Shown here piece by piece: positions 17,639 through 22,162 of a DNA stretch of 22,162 nucleotides. The notes beneath the pieces are model-generated. The model was not told where the DNA came from, made no database searches, and saw only the letters and a program-made list of their open reading frames with translations. Made by a program: the position numbers and the translations under genes. The number at the start of each line of letters is the position of its first letter. The stretch's first letter is position 1. Source of the stretch: Shewanella sp. (GTDB lineage Bacteria > Pseudomonadota > Gammaproteobacteria > Enterobacterales > Shewanellaceae); NCBI GenBank assembly GCA_004195335.1, contig SDWK01001039.1, positions 1-22,162 on the forward strand, written 5' to 3'.

Positions 17639-18091
17639 CTAAGATTGCCTTGAACGGCTGGCTAATGCAGCCAGCCGTTTTAGTTTCTCAGCTAAAGCCC
17701 CCCCCGTATGTTCTGCCAATGCTTCAATATGGGCTGCAGCAGCTGCACTGATGTTATGTTGAGCGATTTTGGGCTTTGTTTCATACAAAATCAGACTCGG
17801 GTTGACTTTAACTTCGATAGCGGAGAGCATGGGTAACGTTTCGGCTTGTAGCTGTTGTAAAACTTTGGCTTTTTGGAAGTTTATTCTTGCGGCCCATGCT
17901 GCTGAAGTCGTTTCAATAACAAGAACACCCTGTCGAAGGTTCGCAACTTTTAGTTGCTGCGACACTGGACCTGCCAACACCTGTTTCACGTAATGATTAA
18001 GGTGTAATAGAAGTTCTGCTTTTTCAGCAATATTAGGCATTTGTCCTTGCTGATGCAGTAATTGGCTTAGGTCCTGCGGGGGCTTTTTCAT
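17639..18091 (-). CDS. dciA: DciA-type (DUF721) replicative helicase loader
   Basis: This is a DUF721 protein; the group includes DciA, the ancestral loader of the DnaB replicative helicase in bacteria lacking DnaC. From ATG (complement of 18089-18091) it is 150 residues, opening MKKPPQDLSQLLHQQG. The N-terminal part has the LRQGVLVIETTSAAWAARI pattern of the KH-like DUF721 fold; the C-terminal third, from about residue 108, is rich in alanine and basic residues, as expected for the flexible DnaB-contacting tail. The frame continues to a TTG at 18142, but that adds 17 residues that look unrelated. Placement between lpxC and an M23 peptidase before secA matches the dciA locus I recall in Pseudomonas. 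It is convergent with lpxC and divergent from the peptidase gene. No clear promoter or ribosome binding site was found. The DciA function is inferred from family and context. Confidence 0.85.
   Translation of the reverse strand: MKKPPQDLSQLLHQQGQMPNIAEKAELLLHLNHYVKQVLAGPVSQQLKVANLRQGVLVIETTSAAWAARINFQKAKVLQQLQAETLPMLSAIEVKVNPSLILYETKPKIAQHNISAAAAAHIEALAEHTGGALAEKLKRLAALASRSRQS
17653..17681 (+). terminator. lpxC intrinsic terminator, lying inside the 3' end of dciA
   Basis: A perfect 11-bp stem, AACGGCTGGCT (17653-17663) with AGCCAGCCGTT (17669-17679), encloses the loop AATGC and is followed by TTTTAGTTT. It ends rightward transcription from lpxC. On the other strand the same bases encode the last residues of DciA, and there the stem is not followed by a T-tract, so it works in one direction only. 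Confidence 0.85.
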
Positions 18092-18118
18092 ATGATAACA
18101 AAATGGCTTAATTAGGCT

Positions 18119-19018
18119 ATGAGTGTAACAGTTTTTATTCAAGGTCGAAATGGCGCCTCTCGATGGCAGCCCGGTAAACGTTGGTTATTGCTACCTGTTT
18201 TATTAATTGCAGCAGGTTCAGGTTTATATCAGCACAGTGCCAAACAAATCCAGCAACAACAGACTAATGCCGATAATGAGCGAGTTGCGCGTGGAGCGCA
18301 AAAAGATGAACTCATAGAGCTTAAAGGGGCGACAGAAGCCCAACTGGCTATGCTAGTGACTTACGTTGCCCGCATGCAAGCGAAGGTGACTCGTCTTGAA
18401 GCCCTCGGTCAGCAAGTCGCAAAAAATAATCAACTAGAAGATCAATTCGATTTTTCTTCCGAAGTCGGTGTCGGTGGCCTGAGTGAATTAGGTGCCAATA
18501 TCGAGCTAGACCTGCTTATCGCAGACATGGATAAGTTAGTGTCACGAATAGATAACAATAATGTTCAGCTTTCAATACTTGAAACAGTATCATCTAATCT
18601 CCATATAGATGAAGAACGTTATATATCTGGGCGACCCATCCAAAAAGGATGGTTATCATCGCCCTACGGTTTACGAAATGACCCCTTTAATGGACGAAGG
18701 ACAATGCATAAAGGCATCGACTTCGCCGGAAAAGAAGGTACCCACGTGGTTGCCACCGCTGGCGGTGTGATCACTTGGGCAGGCAAAATGTTTGGCTATG
18801 GTGAGCTTGTAGAGATAGATCATGGAAATGGTTTACGAACTCGCTATGGACACAATAAGTCTTTGTTAGTAACCGTAGGTGATGTCATCGCCAAAGGCGA
18901 TAATATCGCTGAAATGGGAAGTAGCGGGCGCTCGACCGGACCCCATGTGCATTATGAAGTGTTGCGGGGTGGACAGCAGATAGATCCGCAGAAATTTGTC
19001 TACCGCAAAGCAGGTTAA
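18119..19018 (+). CDS. Membrane-anchored M23-family metallopeptidase (LytM domain)
   Basis: The 299-residue product is predicted to be anchored by an uncleaved hydrophobic helix at about 21-35 with the rest in the periplasm. A coiled-coil-like polar region covers about 40-100, and the M23 domain about 165-295. All zinc and catalytic residues expected of an active M23 enzyme are present: H197 and D201 in MHKGID, a histidine in RYGH near 245, and H276/H278 in GPHVHYE. Such enzymes cut peptidoglycan cross-bridges; degenerate relatives such as EnvC lack these residues, so this one is probably catalytic. The start codon is only 27 bp from the divergent dciA start; a TATGAT at 18091-18096 is a possible -10. 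It sits where E. coli has secM, just before secA. The specific role is unknown. Confidence 0.9.
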   Translation: MSVTVFIQGRNGASRWQPGKRWLLLPVLLIAAGSGLYQHSAKQIQQQQTNADNERVARGAQKDELIELKGATEAQLAMLVTYVARMQAKVTRLEALGQQVAKNNQLEDQFDFSSEVGVGGLSELGANIELDLLIADMDKLVSRIDNNNVQLSILETVSSNLHIDEERYISGRPIQKGWLSSPYGLRNDPFNGRRTMHKGIDFAGKEGTHVVATAGGVITWAGKMFGYGELVEIDHGNGLRTRYGHNKSLLVTVGDVIAKGDNIAEMGSSGRSTGPHVHYEVLRGGQQIDPQKFVYRKAG

Positions 19019-19024
19019 TATAAC
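18996..19024 (+). promoter_or_regulatory. Candidate secA promoter at the 3' end of the M23 gene
   Basis: TTGTCT (18996-19001) and TATAAC (19019-19024) are separated by exactly 17 bp, matching 4 of 6 and 5 of 6 consensus bases. Transcription would start near 19031, giving a secA leader of about 47 nt. There is no terminator between the M23 gene and secA, so readthrough from upstream is also likely. Confidence 0.4.
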
Positions 19025-19077
19025 ATTAGGCTTTTGACTCAATCGGGACTTGGCCAACAACATAAAAAGTGGTTCAG

Positions 19078-21801
19078 ATGTTTGGTAAAATACTGACAAA
19101 ATTATTTGGTAGTCGTAACGATCGCACACTTAAATCTCTTGGCAAAAATGTCACAAAGATTAATGTATTAGAAGATGAATATGAAAAGCTGACAGACGAA
19201 GAGTTAAAAGCTAAAACATCTGATTTCCGTGCTCGTTTAGAGTCTGGTGAGACTTTAGATGATGTGATGTCTGAAGCCTTTGCAGTTGTACGTGAAGCAT
19301 CGAAGCGTGTTTTTGAAATGCGTCATTTCGATGTTCAAATGCTGGGTGGTATGGTACTGGATAGTAACCGTATTGCTGAGATGCGAACGGGTGAGGGTAA
19401 AACACTTACTGCGACATTACCGGCTTATTTGAATGGTCTGACAGGTAAAGGTGTTCACGTTATTACGGTCAATGATTATTTGGCACGTCGTGATGCCGAG
19501 AACAACCGTCCACTTTTCGAGTTTCTTGGTCTCTCTGTTGGTATCAACGTTGCGGGCCTTGGCCAGTTAGAGAAGAAAGCTGCCTATGATTCAGATATCA
19601 CCTACGGTACCAACAACGAATTTGGTTTCGATTATCTTCGTGACAATATGGCATTTTCGCCAGCAGAACGTGTTCAGCGCCCACTGCATTATGCTTTGAT
19701 CGATGAGGTCGATTCAATTCTTATTGATGAAGCCAGAACGCCATTGATTATCTCGGGCGCTGCAGAGGATAGCTCTGAGCTCTATACCAAAATAAATACC
19801 CTTATTCCGCATCTTATTCGTCAAGATAAAGAAGATACGGAAGATGAAATCGGCGATGGTGATTACTCTATCGACGAAAAAGCTAAACAAGTTCACATGA
19901 CAGAACGTGGTCAAGAGAAAGTTGAAGTGCTACTGACTGAACGTGGAATGTTGGCCGAAGGCGATTCTCTCTATTCTGCTGCAAATATCTCCTTATTGCA
20001 TCACGTGAATGCCGCCCTTCGTGCTCATACACTGTTTGAAAAAGATGTGGATTATATCGTCAAGGATAACGAAGTTATCATTGTCGATGAGCATACAGGT
20101 CGTACTATGCCTGGTCGCCGTTGGTCTGAAGGCTTACATCAAGCAGTAGAAGCGAAAGAAGGTGTTCATATTCAAAATGAAAACCAAACTTTGGCCTCTA
20201 TCACTTTCCAGAATTTCTTCCGCCAATATGAGAAATTATCGGGAATGACTGGAACCGCAGATACCGAAGCATTCGAATTCCAACACATCTATGGTCTTGA
20301 TACGGTTGTTATACCGACAAATAAACCTATGGTGCGTAAAGACCATGCGGATCTCGTGTATCTAACGCCGGATGAAAAGTACGCTGCGATTATCGAAGAT
20401 ATTAAAAGTTGCCGAGAACGTGGACAGCCAGTTCTTGTTGGTACTGTTTCTATTGAGCAATCTGAACTGCTTGCCCGCTTAATGCAGCAAGAGAAGATTC
20501 CTCACGAAGTGTTGAACGCTAAGTTCCATGAACGTGAAGCGGATATTGTTGCTCAAGCGGGTCGCTTAGGTGCCGTTACCATTGCAACTAACATGGCTGG
20601 TCGTGGTACCGATATCGTGCTTGGTGGCAATTGGAATATGGAGATCGAAGCCCTCGATAATCCTGCCGCTGAACAGAAATCAAAGATCAAATCTGATTGG
20701 CAAATAAGACATGATGAAGTTGTGGCTGCCGGTGGTTTGCATATCTTAGGTACAGAGCGTCACGAGTCACGTCGAATAGATAACCAGTTACGTGGTCGTT
20801 CTGGCCGTCAGGGCGATGCGGGGTCATCACGTTTCTATCTTTCTATGGAAGATAGCCTGATGCGTATCTTTGCTTCCGAGCGTGTTTCTTCGATGATGAA
20901 GAAGCTAGGTATGGAGCAGGGAGAAGCGATTGAACATCCATGGGTCTCTCGTGCTATCGAAAATGCTCAGCGCAAAGTTGAGGCACGAAATTTCGATATT
21001 CGTAAACAATTACTCGAATTTGATGATGTTGCCAACGATCAGCGTCAAGTCGTTTATGCACAACGTAATGAACTGATGGATGCTGAGAGTATTCAGGAAA
21101 CTATCGTTAATATTCAAGCTGACGTTGTTAATGCTCTAGTCGATCAATATATTCCTCAACAGTCAATTGAAGAGCTTTGGGATATTCCTGCTCTTGAAAC
21201 GCGTTTGACTCAAGAGTATGGGCTGAAAATGCCAATACAGGAGTGGTTAGATTCAGAGAATGACCTACACGAAGAAACATTGCGTGAACGCATTGTCGAT
21301 ACTTGGGTTAAAGCATACCAAGCCAAAGAAGAGATGGTCGGTGAGCCAGTTTTACGCCAGTTTGAAAAAGCGGTAATGCTACAGACTTTAGATAGTCTAT
21401 GGAAAGAGCACTTAGCTGCTATGGATCACCTTCGTCAAGGTATTCATCTTCGTGGCTATGCACAAAAAAATCCTAAGCAAGAATATAAGCGTGAATCGTT
21501 CGAGTTGTTCCAGCAGATGTTAGAAACGCTGAAACACGATGTGATCAGCGTTCTATCTAAGGTTCAAGTACAAGCCCAGTCAGATGTTGAAGAGATGGAA
21601 GAGCGTCGCCGTCAAGAAGATGCCAAAATTCATCGCGATTACCAACATGCTTCAGCTGAAGTTATAGTCGGAGCACAAGAGGCTGAAGATTTATCTGCAC
21701 ATGTTCCGGTTGTAAGGGAAGGTGAAAAGGTTGGTCGTAATGATCCTTGTCCTTGTGGTTCAGGTCGCAAGTATAAGCAATGCCACGGCAAGCTGACATA
21801 A
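19078..21801 (+). CDS. secA: Preprotein translocase subunit SecA
   Basis: SecA is the ATPase motor that pushes unfolded preproteins through the SecYEG channel. From ATG 19078 it is 907 residues (E. coli 901), opening [18 protein letters not shown] like E. coli. Walker A GEGKT is at 105-109, Walker B DEVD at 209-212, and the preprotein cross-linking, helical scaffold ([21 protein letters not shown]) and second nucleotide-binding regions ([28 protein letters not shown]) are all present. The C-terminal zinc motif [13 protein letters not shown] has C891, C893, C902 and H903, which bind SecB and lipid. A GTG at 19069 would add three residues but is less likely. The upstream neighbour is an M23 peptidase rather than secM. 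Confidence 0.98.
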   Translation: MFGKILTKLFGSRNDRTLKSLGKNVTKINVLEDEYEKLTDEELKAKTSDFRARLESGETLDDVMSEAFAVVREASKRVFEMRHFDVQMLGGMVLDSNRIAEMRTGEGKTLTATLPAYLNGLTGKGVHVITVNDYLARRDAENNRPLFEFLGLSVGINVAGLGQLEKKAAYDSDITYGTNNEFGFDYLRDNMAFSPAERVQRPLHYALIDEVDSILIDEARTPLIISGAAEDSSELYTKINTLIPHLIRQDKEDTEDEIGDGDYSIDEKAKQVHMTERGQEKVEVLLTERGMLAEGDSLYSAANISLLHHVNAALRAHTLFEKDVDYIVKDNEVIIVDEHTGRTMPGRRWSEGLHQAVEAKEGVHIQNENQTLASITFQNFFRQYEKLSGMTGTADTEAFEFQHIYGLDTVVIPTNKPMVRKDHADLVYLTPDEKYAAIIEDIKSCRERGQPVLVGTVSIEQSELLARLMQQEKIPHEVLNAKFHEREADIVAQAGRLGAVTIATNMAGRGTDIVLGGNWNMEIEALDNPAAEQKSKIKSDWQIRHDEVVAAGGLHILGTERHESRRIDNQLRGRSGRQGDAGSSRFYLSMEDSLMRIFASERVSSMMKKLGMEQGEAIEHPWVSRAIENAQRKVEARNFDIRKQLLEFDDVANDQRQVVYAQRNELMDAESIQETIVNIQADVVNALVDQYIPQQSIEELWDIPALETRLTQEYGLKMPIQEWLDSENDLHEETLRERIVDTWVKAYQAKEEMVGEPVLRQFEKAVMLQTLDSLWKEHLAAMDHLRQGIHLRGYAQKNPKQEYKRESFELFQQMLETLKHDVISVLSKVQVQAQSDVEEMEERRRQEDAKIHRDYQHASAEVIVGAQEAEDLSAHVPVVREGEKVGRNDPCPCGSGRKYKQCHGKLT

Positions 21802-21827
21802 TCACCTCTATTCGATAGAAGATCACT

Positions 21828-21858
21828 AAAGGCCACTCAATGAGTGGCCTTTTTATTT
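21828..21858 (+). terminator. secA intrinsic terminator
   Basis: A perfect 11-bp stem, AAAGGCCACTC (21828-21838) with GAGTGGCCTTT (21842-21852), and a 3-nt loop is followed by a T-tract (TTTTTATTT). It begins 27 nt after the secA stop and closes this transcription unit before the rrn promoter. The reverse strand has only a short T-run from the leading AAA, so its effect there is probably weak. Confidence 0.93.
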
Positions 21859-22045
21859 CTCAAACTCGCGTATGAGCGGCGTGTAGGGATAATATTAACT
21901 CTATGCCCTGTATGTTCTTTCGTTTACCTGAATTACACAGTATTTGAATTCTGGTGATTTGTAGGTTATTTAGACTGATTAAAGGTGTGTTGTGGATAAG
22001 TATGGGGGTAAAGGGTGGGTATTGTGTGGCTATCTTAAAAGATCG
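21859..22045. other. Region between the secA terminator and the rrn promoter, with one perfect DnaA box
   Basis: No gene is supported here. TGTGGATAA at 21991-21999 is the exact complement of the strong DnaA box TTATCCACA. A G-rich stretch follows (about 22003-22020). I saw no second convincing promoter. This is the zone where Fis or other activators of rRNA promoters usually bind, but no site can be named by eye. Confidence 0.5.
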
Positions 22046-22112
22046 AAAAAATATCATTTATTCGATAAAAAGGGGTTGTGCTCTGCTCTGAGATCCCTAT
22101 AATGCGCAACCA
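22046..22112 (+). promoter_or_regulatory. rrn P1-type ribosomal RNA promoter with UP element
   Basis: TTGTGC (22076-22081), a 16-bp spacer and TATAAT (22098-22103) reproduce the E. coli rrn P1 layout. The bases around and after the -10 (CCCTATAATGCGC, then ACCACTGACACGG) are nearly identical to E. coli rrnB P1. By that match, transcription starts at A22112. The GC-rich discriminator implies stringent (ppGpp/DksA) control. An AT-rich UP element fills about 22046-22072. Confidence 0.9.
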
Positions 22113-22162
22113 CTGACACGGCACAGCAGGCATCCAGCCTACATCTCGTAAGAGAGTGCAGT
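22112..22162 (+). ncRNA. Start of an rRNA operon leader, cut by the window edge
   Basis: The sequence after the rrn P1 start keeps the ACTGACACGG segment typical of rrn transcripts, then continues as a leader to the window edge. No mature 16S sequence and no boxA antitermination site is yet visible. The presence of 16S rRNA downstream is an inference from the promoter. Confidence 0.65.

Noticed and set aside
18092..18142. TTG-initiated extension of dciA
   Set aside because: It overlaps the divergent gene start and adds 17 residues unlike the DUF721 family; ATG at 18091 gives a normal start.
18960..19018. SecM/VemP-like arrest peptide at the C-terminus of the M23 protein
   Set aside because: No SecM-type arrest motif is present; the end is an ordinary M23 tail.
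1..22162. CRISPR arrays, insertion sequences, prophage or tRNA genes
   Set aside because: No regular repeat-spacer pattern, transposase, terminal repeats or tRNA-like cloverleaf was seen; the window is continuous core-genome sequence.

Overview
The window is a chromosomal segment from a gammaproteobacterium, most likely Shewanella or a close relative in the Alteromonadales. This placement rests on remembered similarity to Escherichia coli and Shewanella proteins and on gene order; no search was run. It carries a complete division and cell-wall (dcw) cluster, a short lpxC-to-secA segment, and at its right edge the promoter and leader start of a ribosomal RNA operon. Almost every gene reads left to right; the one clear exception is dciA.

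Layout. Positions 1-345 hold no convincing gene but end in the cluster promoter (about 251-280) and three 10-bp-phased MraZ-type boxes (290-314). The first block is mraZ, rsmH, ftsL, ftsI, murE, murF, mraY, murD, ftsW, murG, murC (346-13091), mostly with overlapping or near-touching starts and stops. No ddl lies between murC and ftsQ. A 131-bp gap there carries a near-consensus sigma70 promoter and a perfect 26-bp palindrome. The second block is ftsQ, ftsA, ftsZ (13223-16479). A 200-bp gap with several inverted repeats precedes lpxC, whose terminator lies inside the 3' end of the convergent gene dciA, a DUF721-family helicase loader. Divergent from dciA are a membrane-anchored M23 peptidase and secA, which ends at a strong terminator. 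The final ~250 bp hold a perfect DnaA box and an rrn P1-type promoter nearly identical to the E. coli core.

Function. MurC, MurD, MurE and MurF build UDP-MurNAc-pentapeptide; MraY and MurG make lipid I and lipid II; FtsW and FtsI polymerise and cross-link at the septum; FtsL, FtsQ, FtsA and FtsZ are divisome proteins. RsmH methylates 16S rRNA and MraZ represses the cluster. LpxC commits precursor to lipid A. DciA loads DnaB, SecA drives export, and the M23 protein probably trims peptidoglycan.

The genes are conventional. I found no new multi-gene system. The most interesting observations lie in the gaps: MraZ boxes that also read as near DnaA boxes, a 27-codon hydrophobic mini-ORF with a Shine-Dalgarno sequence over the ftsQ promoter and palindrome, a 26-codon mini-ORF bridging rsmH and ftsL by stop/start overlaps, a terminator embedded in dciA, and a DnaA box upstream of an rrn promoter.
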